DNA of 64,000 bases from UBA2256 sp964531105 (GCA_964531105.1 CAZHFN010000003.1:1-64000), one strand, 5' to 3'. Numbered from the stretch's first letter, positions 25,677-34,101 are shown. The notes: generated by a model from the sequence alone, not told the origin. Program-made: numbers and translations.

Positions 25677-26489
25677 CTAGAAGGCCGGTACAAAGCTCCC
25701 GTTATATTTAGTGTCCAGGTAGTTCCTCACTTTTTCTGTCTGCAGGGCTGCCACCAGGGCTACAACCCTCCAATCCTTGGCATCGCCCTTCCGGACTGCC
25801 ACAATATTGGCGTAGGGAGAGCCCACGCCTTCGATCATGAGGTTATCTCTGGCGGGCACAAACCCGGCCTGGGAGGCAAAGCTGCCGTTGATCACCGAGG
25901 CAGCGGCGTCATCCAGGGTGCGGGGAAGCTGGGGCGCCTCTATTTCCTTGAATACGAACTTCTTGGGGTTTTCCACGATATCCCGTACCGTCGCCTTAAG
26001 CCCGGCCTTGGGATCGAGTTTTATAAGGCCCCGGTTTTCAAAGAGGATGAGGGCCCTGGCTTCGTTGGTGGGATCGTTGGGAATCGCTATAACAGCGCCT
26101 TGAGGCAGTTCCTCCAATTTTTTATATTTGCGAGAATAGAGGCCCAGGGGCGCCACAAAGACATCGCCGGCGGGTTCCAGGGAAAGTTTCCTCTCCCCTG
26201 CGAAGTTAACCAAATACGGCGTGTGCTGGAAGAAGTTGGCATCCAGCTGCTTGTCGGCTAAAAGGATGTTGGGCGTCACGTAGTCGGTGAGTTCCACCAC
26301 TTCCAGTTTGATGCCTTTGGCCAGCAGATCATCCTTTACCAGATTGAGCAGATCGCCATGGGGAATGGGGGTTGCGCCCACCTTCAGCACCACTGGTTTC
26401 TGGGTAGACTGGGCAAAGAGGCCGACAGGCATCATGGCCAGGACGAGGGCTAGGGCTATGGAGATACCTTTTCTTGCAGTGCGGTTCAT
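25677..26489 (-). CDS. metQ: MetQ/NlpA-family methionine-binding protein
   Basis: 270 residues. After a signal peptide ending GLFAQS it reads VLKVGATPIPHGDLLNLV and LTDYVTPNILLADKQLDANFFQHTPYL, the NlpA/MetQ hallmark. It binds methionine (or a related amino acid) for MetN-MetI. Unusually, no lipobox cysteine is present at the signal cleavage region, whereas most MetQ proteins are lipoproteins; a signal peptidase I site (LFA-Q) fits better. Ribosome site AAGGAGG precedes the ATG. It is the last gene of metN-metI-metQ, 135 bp after metI with a hairpin in between. Confidence 0.93.
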   Translation of the reverse strand: MNRTARKGISIALALVLAMMPVGLFAQSTQKPVVLKVGATPIPHGDLLNLVKDDLLAKGIKLEVVELTDYVTPNILLADKQLDANFFQHTPYLVNFAGERKLSLEPAGDVFVAPLGLYSRKYKKLEELPQGAVIAIPNDPTNEARALILFENRGLIKLDPKAGLKATVRDIVENPKKFVFKEIEAPQLPRTLDDAAASVINGSFASQAGFVPARDNLMIEGVGSPYANIVAVRKGDAKDWRVVALVAALQTEKVRNYLDTKYNGSFVPAF

Positions 26490-26583
26490 TTAGAACCTCC
26501 TTATAGTGAGTTATGCCGCCTTAAAGGGGCATCGGGGTCGATGATCGGGAAATGGCCAGTTAGCAAGCGCCGAAAGACTTACT

Positions 26584-26616
26584 CCGGAAGCCCCGCCCAA
26601 AAGACGGGGAGGCCGG
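26584..26616 (-). promoter_or_regulatory. Hairpin between metI and metQ
   Basis: CCCCG (26591-26595) pairs with CGGGG (26605-26609); outside an internal loop CCGG (26584-26587) pairs with CCGG (26613-26616). Its position between permease and binding-protein genes resembles the other transport operons, although the gene order is reversed. Confidence 0.5.
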
Positions 26617-26624
26617 CAACCTTC

Positions 26625-27290
26625 CTAGCGACGAGCCCTTATACTTCTGGTTATCGCGTTGCCGGAGAGCTGTATGCCTTCCACAAGCAGGATAATGACA
26701 AGGACTGCCGCTATCATGATGTCGGTTCTGAAGCGCTGATACCCATATCTGATGGCCAGATCTCCCAACCCGCCCCCGCCGATCACCCCCGCCATGGCGG
26801 AATAACCTACCAGGGTTATCATTGTGAGAGTGATGCCAGATACGAGGGAAGGCAGGGCCTCCGGTATCAATATGGTAAAGAGTATTCTGCGCTTGGAAGC
26901 TCCCGAGGCGATGGCGGCATCCAGGATGCCGGAATCGATTTCCGAGAGCGAAGATTCGACAATACGGGCCACGAAGGGACTGGCCGCTACCGACAGAGGC
27001 ACGATGGCCGCCACGGTGCCCAAACTGGTTCCGACGATAAGGCGGGACAGGGGCAGCACCAACACCATGAGGATTATAAAGGGAAACGATCTAAGGGTGT
27101 TGATGAGTCTGTCGGCTATCTTCTTCACCAGGGAAAGCTCCCGGGCATGGCCCGAAAGGCGGTCGTTGGCCATGTAGTAAAGGGAAAGCCCCAGAGAGCC
27201 CCCCAGAACTCCTGCGATGGAGGTGGAAGCCAAGACCATGAGAAGGGTTTCCCACAAAGGCCTAGCTACGAGCTCGACTATTTCAGCCAT
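26625..27290 (-). CDS. metI: Methionine ABC transporter permease MetI
   Basis: 221 residues, normal for MetI. It has about five membrane segments. The cytoplasmic coupling motif reads ILDAAIASGASKRRILFTILIPEALP, and the family sequence TLVGYSAMAGVIGGGGLGDLAIRYGYQRF near the end is diagnostic. It overlaps the end of metN by 8 bp. It forms the membrane channel with MetN on the cytoplasmic side. Confidence 0.95.
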   Translation of the reverse strand: MAEIVELVARPLWETLLMVLASTSIAGVLGGSLGLSLYYMANDRLSGHARELSLVKKIADRLINTLRSFPFIILMVLVLPLSRLIVGTSLGTVAAIVPLSVAASPFVARIVESSLSEIDSGILDAAIASGASKRRILFTILIPEALPSLVSGITLTMITLVGYSAMAGVIGGGGLGDLAIRYGYQRFRTDIMIAAVLVIILLVEGIQLSGNAITRSIRARR

Positions 27291-28119
27291 GGCTCACCTC
27301 CCCCACGATTCGTCGTCCCATCTCGCTCTGGGGATTGGCGAAGACACTGCCCACGGGACCTGTTTCCACAATTGAGCCGCCGGACAGTATGGCCACGTCG
27401 TCGCAGATCCGCCTGACCACTTCCATCTGGTGGGTTACCACAAGCACCGTAAGCCCGAATCTTCGGCTTAAGGACTGGATGAGATCCAGAATAGAGCGGG
27501 TGGTCTCGGGATCCAGGGCGCTGGTGGCCTCGTCGCAGAAAAGAATCTTGGGGTGATTGGCCAGCGCCCGGGCGATGGCCACTCTTTGGCGTTCGCCGCC
27601 CGATAGTCTGGCTGCCGGTCTCTGGGCCTTGTCGGAGAGTCCCACCAATCCCAGAAGTTCATTCACCCTGTCCTGGATGGCCGCTTTAGACCAGTGGGCG
27701 GCTTCCAGGGGGAAGGCTATGTTGCCGGCCACCGTCCTGGAGGCGAAGAGGTTGAAGTTCTGGAAGACAAAGCCAGCTCTGCGCCTGGCCTCCAGCAATT
27801 CTGTACCCTTGGCTTGGGATACGGGCAACCCAGCATACAAAACATCCCCTGAATCGGGCTTCTCCAGAAGGGAGGCGATTCGGATCAGGGTTGTTTTTCC
27901 CGCCCCGCTGCGGCCGATCATGCCGAAAATCCTGCCCGAGGGCACGGAGAGCGACACATCGTCCAGCACTGTGTGGGGTCCGAAGCGCTTGTGTACCGAA
28001 CGCAGGCTCAAAGCCGGTTGGTCGGTGGAGAATTGCAGGTTGGTTTTTGTGTGTGGATCTTGGAGGAGGTTTAGTGCGTGGAGAAATGCGGCCCCTTTAG
28101 GCCGCTTCGCATGAAACAT
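27283..28119 (-). CDS. metN: Methionine ABC transporter ATPase MetN, lacking the regulatory domain
   Basis: 278 residues. Walker A GRSGAGKTT, Q-loop FVFQNFNLF, signature LSGGERQR, Walker B ILFCDEATSALDPET and H-loop VVTHQM are all present. Typical MetN is about 340 residues, with a C-terminal NIL/ACT-like domain that senses methionine and inhibits transport. Here the protein ends at VGEVSHG, just after the ATPase core, so this feedback domain is missing. About 35 extra residues precede the conserved LSLRSVHKRFG; the true start may be further in. Candidate promoter 28162-28191. First gene of metN-I-Q. Confidence 0.92.
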   Translation of the reverse strand: MFHAKRPKGAAFLHALNLLQDPHTKTNLQFSTDQPALSLRSVHKRFGPHTVLDDVSLSVPSGRIFGMIGRSGAGKTTLIRIASLLEKPDSGDVLYAGLPVSQAKGTELLEARRRAGFVFQNFNLFASRTVAGNIAFPLEAAHWSKAAIQDRVNELLGLVGLSDKAQRPAARLSGGERQRVAIARALANHPKILFCDEATSALDPETTRSILDLIQSLSRRFGLTVLVVTHQMEVVRRICDDVAILSGGSIVETGPVGSVFANPQSEMGRRIVGEVSHG

Positions 28120-28161
28120 AAGGAATCTTTAATATAGTTCATCGGTACTTCCTTGGAGCGC

Positions 28162-28191
28162 ACTTTATCCTGAGCCGATGAGTGCTGTCAA
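28162..28191 (-). promoter_or_regulatory. Candidate metN promoter
   Basis: TTGACA (28191-28186), 18 bp, TAAAGT (28167-28162) on the minus strand. The leader is about 35 nt. I see no SAM riboswitch or S-box between it and metN. Confidence 0.5.
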
Positions 28192-28253
28192 GCGATTACG
28201 GGCAAGAAAAATTCCAAAGCCCAGGAATAGCAGGCTTATGTTGTTCTGACATG

Positions 28254-28289
28254 AAAAAAGGGGCTGCCCAACTCATCGGACAGCCCCTT
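28254..28289 (-). terminator. Rho-independent terminator of the small outer-membrane protein gene
   Basis: AAGGGGCTGTCC pairs with GGGCAGCCCCTT (one G-U pair) around an 8-nt loop, followed by a U-run on the minus strand. It lies 28 bp past the stop codon at 28317. Confidence 0.92.
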
Positions 28290-28316
28290 GAACCAGAAAA
28301 AGGTTCTTTTCGTTGC

Positions 28317-28826
28317 TTAGAGTTTGAACTGTACGCCGATGGTCGAGAATCCGTGGCCGCCCCTGTTGAAGTGGACAGCATAGAGGGACTCGGTGATCAC
28401 CGCGAGGCTGGGGCTGAAGTGGTAGCTCATGCCGCCGCCGGAAGCGATGCCGATTCCGAAGGAATTGCCAAGTCCGAGGCCAAGTCCGAGGGCTGCGTAC
28501 CAGTCAAATTTCTGAGCCCAGGCGGGAAGCTCGGTGAAGGTGCCTAAACCGAAGTGTGCGGTACCAACGCCTGCCACGGTGAGTTCAAAGCCAGGCCAGA
28601 AATCGATGCCTGCCTTGACTGCGGCGCCGAAGGTGATGGGAATAGTATCGGCGAGGTCAACCCGGGCCAGGATCATCTCGGCTCCGCCGCCGACGCCGAA
28701 ACCCCAACCGAGGTTAAGTCCGACGCTAGCCGCGAAATCCCCTTTATCCATGTTGGGTTTGCCCTGGGCGAAAGCGCCAAAGGCAAGCACTACCAACAGA
28801 ACCAACACTGCTACTGTCTTTTTCAT
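28317..28826 (-). CDS. Small outer-membrane beta-barrel-like protein
   Basis: 169 residues with a clear signal peptide (KKTVAVLVLLVVLAFGAFA, cut before QGK). The mature part alternates short hydrophobic strands with glycine turns (VGLNLGWGFGVGGGAEM, ALGLGLGLGNSFGIG) and ends in VQFKL, with aromatic residues near the C-terminus as in small eight-stranded barrels. No named family recognised. Ribosome site AGGAGG is present. It has its own terminator and is a single-gene unit upstream of metN. Outer-membrane location is inferred from composition. Confidence 0.75.
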   Translation of the reverse strand: MKKTVAVLVLLVVLAFGAFAQGKPNMDKGDFAASVGLNLGWGFGVGGGAEMILARVDLADTIPITFGAAVKAGIDFWPGFELTVAGVGTAHFGLGTFTELPAWAQKFDWYAALGLGLGLGNSFGIGIASGGGMSYHFSPSLAVITESLYAVHFNRGGHGFSTIGVQFKL

Positions 28827-29150
28827 GTCCGTTTCCTCCTGATGAAATAAGTTGTGTTTTTTATTAAATTAACAACCATTTCATCCTACTCCTTCTTTTC
28901 ATTCTATGCAACTACAGGAATATTTCAAAAATACATGGTCCCGCGACGATCGTACAACCCTCAAGGTTTAAATTCCCTTTGCGCCTTGACGGCATATGAT
29001 CCTCATCGTACCATGCGCTCACATTCCACCGAGTTTTCGGGCCTAAAGATCCGCTTGCCCCTACTATAGGGCAAAAAGCGGTTCCAGGGGCGAAAGCCAT
29101 TGGGTTGCGTTGGAAACGGCGCAGCCTTCCGTGTTTGAAAAGGGGGAAGG
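28827..29150. other. 324-bp intergenic region between divergent genes
   Basis: The left 100 bp are AT-rich and hold the ribosome site of the outer-membrane protein gene. The right part holds a candidate promoter for the 29151 operon (28986-29014) and a small stem TTGCCC (29055-29060) with GGGCAA (29069-29074) in its leader. No gene, RNA or repeat was recognised otherwise. Confidence 0.6.
28986..29014 (+). promoter_or_regulatory. Candidate promoter of the 29.1-34.1 kb transport cluster
   Basis: TTGACG (28986-28991), 17 bp, TACCAT (29009-29014). The leader would be about 130 nt and includes the small stem at 29055-29074. Confidence 0.45.
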
Positions 29151-30671
29151 ATGAGTTTTCGCGCGCCGCCCGCCAGCCTTTCCAGGGTGGTATGTCTTGT
29201 TTTGGTTACAAGCCTTTGCATAGTCCATCCTCTTTCGGCCATAGAGATAAGTCTCAATGGTAAAATACTCGCCTTGCCCGACAACTCCGAGCTCATGAAC
29301 CTTTGTTATTCGGTACCTACGGAAAAAGGCTTGGAACGAGGCCTAGCCCTCTCGGAACTCATTCCTCCCCTTATCGATGTGTGGGAAATTCAGTGCATCC
29401 ATGGCAAAGGAAGCTTTTCATGGAAAGAGGAAGGACTGACAGAGACCCTTGGTTCCTTCTACCTCGTCCAATCGGGATCGGACTCCTGGGATCTTGTAGC
29501 CCGGGGAAAGCGTACCCAAACAGTACGTTCAATTACCATGAAAGGCGATAAAGCCGATGAGAGGGAGCTGGAAATCTGGCTTTCCTGGGAGGGCGTGCGG
29601 GAATTGAGGGCCGAGATAGAACGTTGGGCATCGCTTACGGGAGTAAAGCTCCGCGTGCTCGAGGTTCCAGATACCAGAAGCAAGTACTTGGCGACCTTGA
29701 GAGGAGGAGGCAGGCTTCCGGATCTGCTGATGATCCAATCTGACAATTTACCCGATCTTTTAAACGCCAAGGCCTTCCAGCCCCTAGATAGGGTCAACAC
29801 AAATTCCTTGTTCCAAAGAGGAAAGGAGGCTTTCAGCGTTGATGGAAGGCTCTGGGCTCTGCCCTTTTATTTTGACACCCAGCTCCTCTTCTATAATCGC
29901 AACCTCCTTCCATCAGCTCCTAGGGAGAATTGGACACTCGCCGACCTGGAAGGCATAGCCGATTCTGTTAGGGCCCAGGGGCGGACGCCCCTCTCCTGGA
30001 ATGTGTACTCCGCCTACTGGCTGCTTTCCTTTGCCGTTGGATTCGGCAAGCCGGCGATAGCCGACCCCGACGGGGGCGTCCGCCCCGACGATGCCGCCAC
30101 AAAGGCCGCCCTGGAATGGATTATGTCCATGATTGAATCGAAACGGCTGGAAGCCTTGGAGCGGGATGCCATGGTAGCCCGTTTCGCCTCGGGGCAGATA
30201 GCCATGATATTAAGCGGCTCCTTCTCCATACCCGAATTTGAACGCATCGGCCTGGATTTTGGCGTAGCCCCCTACCCACTGGTGCCCTCAACAGGCAAAG
30301 CCGTGGCGCCCCTCTTGGACTTTAAGGGTTTTGCAATAAGCCGTTCCAGTCGGTCCCCGATAAGCGCACAAAGGCTTTTGGAGCACCTATCTGGAATCGG
30401 AGTACAACAGCGCTTCACCTCGGCACTCTCCAAGCTGCCCGCCAACGAGGATGCGTGGAAGGCTGCGAAGGAAAATAATCGTTATTACAGCCAGCTATCC
30501 CGCAGTGCCGAAGTAGGTTTGGTGCTGCCTCCCAGCTCGGGCTATAGCATCTATAAAAACATTATGTGGAAAATTCTGCGCTTTATTCTTTCAAAAAGCA
30601 TGGGGATAGACCAAGCCCTGGCCGAGGCGAGGCGCCTCATCGATGCCAATTTGAAAAGCGAGAGCAAATGA
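29151..30671 (+). CDS. Family-1 ABC solute-binding protein with an extra N-terminal domain
   Basis: 506 residues. After a signal peptide (cut near HPLSA), about residues 30-125 (IEISLNGKILALPDNSE, GLALSELIPPLIDVWEIQC, RTVRSITMKG) form a domain that resembles the repeats of the next gene, not a binding-protein fold. From about 130 the protein is an SBP_bac_1 type: LEIWLSWEGVRELRAEIERW, LPDLLMIQSDNLPDLL, LWALPFYFDTQLLFYNRNLL, MILSGSFSIPEF. A carbohydrate or peptide-like ligand is typical for this class. Two palindromic 14-mers lie in the coding region. Ribosome site is a purine run GGGGGAAGG. First of three genes with the same direction. Confidence 0.85.
   Translation: MSFRAPPASLSRVVCLVLVTSLCIVHPLSAIEISLNGKILALPDNSELMNLCYSVPTEKGLERGLALSELIPPLIDVWEIQCIHGKGSFSWKEEGLTETLGSFYLVQSGSDSWDLVARGKRTQTVRSITMKGDKADERELEIWLSWEGVRELRAEIERWASLTGVKLRVLEVPDTRSKYLATLRGGGRLPDLLMIQSDNLPDLLNAKAFQPLDRVNTNSLFQRGKEAFSVDGRLWALPFYFDTQLLFYNRNLLPSAPRENWTLADLEGIADSVRAQGRTPLSWNVYSAYWLLSFAVGFGKPAIADPDGGVRPDDAATKAALEWIMSMIESKRLEALERDAMVARFASGQIAMILSGSFSIPEFERIGLDFGVAPYPLVPSTGKAVAPLLDFKGFAISRSSRSPISAQRLLEHLSGIGVQQRFTSALSKLPANEDAWKAAKENNRYYSQLSRSAEVGLVLPPSSGYSIYKNIMWKILRFILSKSMGIDQALAEARRLIDANLKSESK
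29977..29992. repeat. Short GC-rich palindrome, copy 1
   Basis: AGGGGCGGACGCCCCT inside the binding-protein gene, arms of 7 bp. The core GGGGCGGACGCCCC is the reverse complement of copy 2 at 30073-30086. Confidence 0.6.
30073..30086. repeat. Short GC-rich palindrome, copy 2
   Basis: GGGGCGTCCGCCCC, the exact reverse complement of the core of copy 1, 80 bp downstream in the same gene and in another reading phase of codons. Confidence 0.6.
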
Positions 30672-30688
30672 TCTTTAGGAGGAAATAG

Positions 30689-32212
30689 ATGATTTCTAAA
30701 ACGATGAAGGCTGTCCTCGCCCTGCTCCTAGCCGCAAGCCTGACGCTCCTGGGCTGTGCCACAAAAGCTACCCAGGAAACCCATACTGCTCCGGCTACTC
30801 TGGGAACGCCTTCCACGATCGCTGCCTCTGCGGGGATTGCTGCTACTGACGGAAAAACCGTCGCAGGCGATGCGACCAGCGCCGCTTCGCCAGCCTATGA
30901 GCCCTGGAACATAGTGCTGACAGGCACCAGAAGCGATACCCTGAGCCAGGCTTACTACCAGAAACTTAAAGCTGCGGGCAGCTACTACCACACCAAGACT
31001 GTGGACAAGAAGGGGGTTCCCACGGCGTATTCCGGCCTGGCCTTGAGTTCCATCCTGGCTATGGTGGATGGCCCCGATTCATCCCATCCCTTCAGCTTCG
31101 ACCAAGGCCTTTGGGACAAGGGCTACGAAATAACCCTCACCGCGGCTGACGGGTATTCGGCAACTTTTTCAACCAAGGATCTGGCCTCCGGAGCCCTGAT
31201 CCTTGCGGATACCGAGGCAGGTCATGCGCTGGAGCGACCCATGATCGTGGGAGAAAGCCCCAAGAATCTCTGGGTTAAGGAACTGGCCTCCATCTCCACG
31301 AGTCTGGCTCCCAGCCAAGCAATTTCGGAGGCTGCCTCCTTCACCCTGGATCTGGACCTGAACGGCATGAAGACCTCCATCACCCTGGCAGATCTGGAAA
31401 AAGATCCCGCGTACTTGGAAGGGATGGGCAGCTACACCACCAGCGCAGGCACACGGTACTCCAACATGTATAGTGGAGTATCCCTTTCGGCCCTCTTAAG
31501 TCGCTACATGAACCTGAGCCCCGAGGATTCGGTCAGCTTCCTGGCTACCGATGGATACGAAATGACCTATCCAGGATCCTTGATACTCGACGAAGCCGAG
31601 GGTAGGTGGCTTTTGGCGTTCAAAATGGATGGGGACTATCTACCCAAGAATCCCGGCTATATCAGGACCATAAAGGTGGGTCCTAAGGACCCCAACATCG
31701 ATGGCCACCTCTCGGTAAAGATGATCAAGTCTGTTGTGGTCAAGCAAAAAGGCTTCAAGGATTTCTCACTCTCCTACTCTGGCAAGATGAGCGGGACCAT
31801 GGATCGCTCCACCCTCCAGTCCTGCGTAAGCTGCCATAGCAAGGAAGTAGCCTTCGAACGCAAGGAGACCAAGGCCTCATATAGGGGATTCCCCCTTCAT
31901 CTTCTCTTGGCCTACGCCGACGATCCCGACTATGCTCCTCACAAGCAGGATTCCAAGATACTGGCCTTCGATTCGTCTGCAGCCGCAAAGGGATACACCG
32001 TGGAAATAGTCGCCCAGGATGGGTATTCGATCAAACTGAACTCCAAGGATCTGCTGGGGAACGATGAGATAATCCTGGCCATGTACAGGGAGGGAGAAGC
32101 CCTTGGGGTCGACGAGTTCCCCCTTGTGCTGGTCTGGGACAAGGCTGCAGCGAGAATTCCCGAGGGTATCAAGAACGTAAAGCAGGTAGCCACGTTAAAG
32201 TTGCATTTCTGA
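30689..32212 (+). CDS. Lipoprotein with three molybdopterin-oxidoreductase-like repeats and one CxxCH motif
   Basis: 507 residues. Lipobox LTLLGC (Cys23). Three domains follow, each with the pattern Y-G-x-x-L-x-x-L-L then DGYS: GLALSSILAMVDG/AADGYSATF (about 110-165), YSGVSLSALLSRYMN/ATDGYEMTY (about 260-290), YRGFPLHLLLAYADD/AQDGYSIKL (about 395-455). This recalls the oxidoreductase molybdopterin-binding fold as found in cofactor-free binding-type proteins. In the third repeat the segment before it reads LQSCVSCHSKE: C379-V-S-C382-H383, a c-type haem motif, though it may be structural. Ribosome site AGGAGG. It lies 17 bp after the binding-protein gene. Function unknown; a surface or periplasmic receptor role is inferred. 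Confidence 0.65.
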   Translation: MISKTMKAVLALLLAASLTLLGCATKATQETHTAPATLGTPSTIAASAGIAATDGKTVAGDATSAASPAYEPWNIVLTGTRSDTLSQAYYQKLKAAGSYYHTKTVDKKGVPTAYSGLALSSILAMVDGPDSSHPFSFDQGLWDKGYEITLTAADGYSATFSTKDLASGALILADTEAGHALERPMIVGESPKNLWVKELASISTSLAPSQAISEAASFTLDLDLNGMKTSITLADLEKDPAYLEGMGSYTTSAGTRYSNMYSGVSLSALLSRYMNLSPEDSVSFLATDGYEMTYPGSLILDEAEGRWLLAFKMDGDYLPKNPGYIRTIKVGPKDPNIDGHLSVKMIKSVVVKQKGFKDFSLSYSGKMSGTMDRSTLQSCVSCHSKEVAFERKETKASYRGFPLHLLLAYADDPDYAPHKQDSKILAFDSSAAAKGYTVEIVAQDGYSIKLNSKDLLGNDEIILAMYREGEALGVDEFPLVLVWDKAAARIPEGIKNVKQVATLKLHF

Positions 32213-32284
32213 ATTCCTGTGTAAGAGGGCGGGAGGTGGGTTCATGAAGGGGGAATTTTCCACCCTAGGTGTTCAGTTTCGTAT

Positions 32285-34066
32285 ATGAAATCCCCGCTAA
32301 TAGGTCGATCCAGGCTTTTTCCCCTGGCATTGCTGCCCCTGGCCTTCTTGGTACTGGTGGCGGGAATCCTACCCTTCATAACCGCCGGCTGGGAATCCCT
32401 CTTCCATGACAGCTGGGGAGAGCGAAGCTGGGCCGGCCTGGAGAACTTCAGAGCATTGGTGGATGACAGGGCTTTTTCCATCTCCCTTGGAATAAGCCTT
32501 GTCTGGGCCTTTATCGCGGCGAGCCTCTCTGTCGGCCTGGGTTTTATATTCGCCTGCGCCCTCCTGGATGCCAGGCACTCCTTTAAAATTCTATTTGCCG
32601 CCATCCTCGTGCCCTGGGGCGTACCTTCCTTCATATCCATCCCCATCTGGCGGATGGTCATCCATGGGAGCGGAGGCAATTCTCTCCTTTCGACCCTTCT
32701 GGGGCGGGAGGTCAATCTTCTCACCGATCCCATCGCGGGATTCCTGGCGGCCCTGGCGGTGGATATTTGGCTGGGTGTCCCCTTGGCGGTGCTGGCTATC
32801 TACGCTTCGCTTAAAAGCCTGGATAGGGGACTTTCGGAGGCTGCGTTAGTGGACGGAGCCGACAGTTGGACCCTGGCCAGACACATTCGGGCTCCCCTAG
32901 TAAAAGGCACTATTGGAATAATGTGGGTCCTGGATTTCGTAAAATCCTTTAAGGAGTTCTCAGTTCCATTTCTCATGACTGCCGGTGGCCCTCCTTTCTT
33001 GGGAGGAATCACCGAAAGGCACATTGTCGGCGCCACCAGCACTCTGGAGATTTTCCTCTACGACGCCTTCCGAAACGAAGAGGATTACGGCGTAGCCTCG
33101 GCCTATGCGGTGGCCGTAGGGCTTCTGGTCATACTCCTGGTGCTGGTCTGGTTAAGAGTAAAGAAGGGATTGACCGCTGAATCGGATCAAATCCGGCAAG
33201 GACACCGCTATGGAAGGAGCGCGAAAATTGGCGACCCTGTGCAGAATAGCCTGTGGAAGTTGGCCCTCCTGGGGGCAAAAATCCTATTCCCTCTCACGGC
33301 CGCCCTGATGCTCTATGTCCTGGCATGGCTTTCCCTGTCCGATCTTTCGGCTGTCTATGTGGATGCCATACTGCCCCGATTTATGTCGCTTAAGTCCTAC
33401 AAGACAGTACTCATGGATGAGGGCATCATGGGCTATTTTTTCAACACACTTCTTGCCGCCGGGAGCACTGCTCTCCTCGTGCCAATCTTCGCCCTGCCCC
33501 CCGCCATCTGGCTATCCAAGGCAGGCAGGCAGCAGAGCGCCAAGGCCTTCAGCATACTACAAGCCCTGGGCATGGCGGGGGGCATACACTCCCTCATACC
33601 CTTATTTATTGTCTTCAGGCTGTTGGGGCTCTTAGGCGGCTACAGCCCCGTGATCACCGTGTACCTCTTCCACGCCCTTCCCTTTGCGATCTTCAGCATA
33701 AAGGTCTTTTTGGACCGACTTCCTCCTAGCTATGAAGAAGCTGCAGCTCTAGAGGGTACAGGAGCCCTCACCTACCTTGTCAGTATCCTCGTGCCCCTCA
33801 TCGCCCCGGCGCTGGCCGCCGCCATGATGGCCGCCTTCATTTCTGCATGGAACGGATTCTTGGTCCCCTTGGTTTTCCTCAATGACGACAGGCTCTACAC
33901 AATTGGCATCAAGCTGCATTCCTACGTGGGTTCGGTGGCCTCGGGCAACCCCAGGTGGAATCTCTTCGCGGCGGCCAGCGCCATCAACATGCTCTTCGTG
34001 GGACTATTACTCTGGCGCTTTAAAAACCCCTTGAGCAGGGGCGATACAGAAGCGGGAATATTCTAG
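32285..34066 (+). CDS. Fused MalF-MalG-type ABC permease
   Basis: 593 residues, two permease domains in one chain. Each has an EAA coupling loop: EAALVDGADSWTLARHIRAPL (about residues 185-205) and EAAALEGTGALTYLVSILVPL (about 485-505). The first half resembles MalF (NFRALVDDRAFSISLGISLVW), the second MalG (SLSDLSAVYVDAILPRFMSLKSY, NTLLAAGSTALLV). About 12 membrane segments in all. It would form the whole channel, normally made by two proteins. No ATPase gene is adjacent, so an ATPase encoded elsewhere must serve it. No ribosome site is evident at the ATG, 72 bp after the lipoprotein gene. Confidence 0.88.
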   Translation: MKSPLIGRSRLFPLALLPLAFLVLVAGILPFITAGWESLFHDSWGERSWAGLENFRALVDDRAFSISLGISLVWAFIAASLSVGLGFIFACALLDARHSFKILFAAILVPWGVPSFISIPIWRMVIHGSGGNSLLSTLLGREVNLLTDPIAGFLAALAVDIWLGVPLAVLAIYASLKSLDRGLSEAALVDGADSWTLARHIRAPLVKGTIGIMWVLDFVKSFKEFSVPFLMTAGGPPFLGGITERHIVGATSTLEIFLYDAFRNEEDYGVASAYAVAVGLLVILLVLVWLRVKKGLTAESDQIRQGHRYGRSAKIGDPVQNSLWKLALLGAKILFPLTAALMLYVLAWLSLSDLSAVYVDAILPRFMSLKSYKTVLMDEGIMGYFFNTLLAAGSTALLVPIFALPPAIWLSKAGRQQSAKAFSILQALGMAGGIHSLIPLFIVFRLLGLLGGYSPVITVYLFHALPFAIFSIKVFLDRLPPSYEEAAALEGTGALTYLVSILVPLIAPALAAAMMAAFISAWNGFLVPLVFLNDDRLYTIGIKLHSYVGSVASGNPRWNLFAAASAINMLFVGLLLWRFKNPLSRGDTEAGIF

Positions 34067-34101
34067 AGCAGTGAAGCCTGGCAGCAGCAAAGGCCTATAT
34101 A

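Noticed and set aside
26560..26640. On the plus strand the sequence contains GGCCGGCAACC, reminiscent of a SAM-I riboswitch core, beside the methionine transporter genes
   Set aside because: It lies on the strand opposite to metN-metI-metQ, sits between metI and metQ, and the rest of the S-box structure is not present.
26541..27416. Long open frame (291 codons) antisense to metI
   Set aside because: It is the mirror of a well-recognised permease gene, rich in Gly/Arg/His in the way of shadow frames, with no family match.
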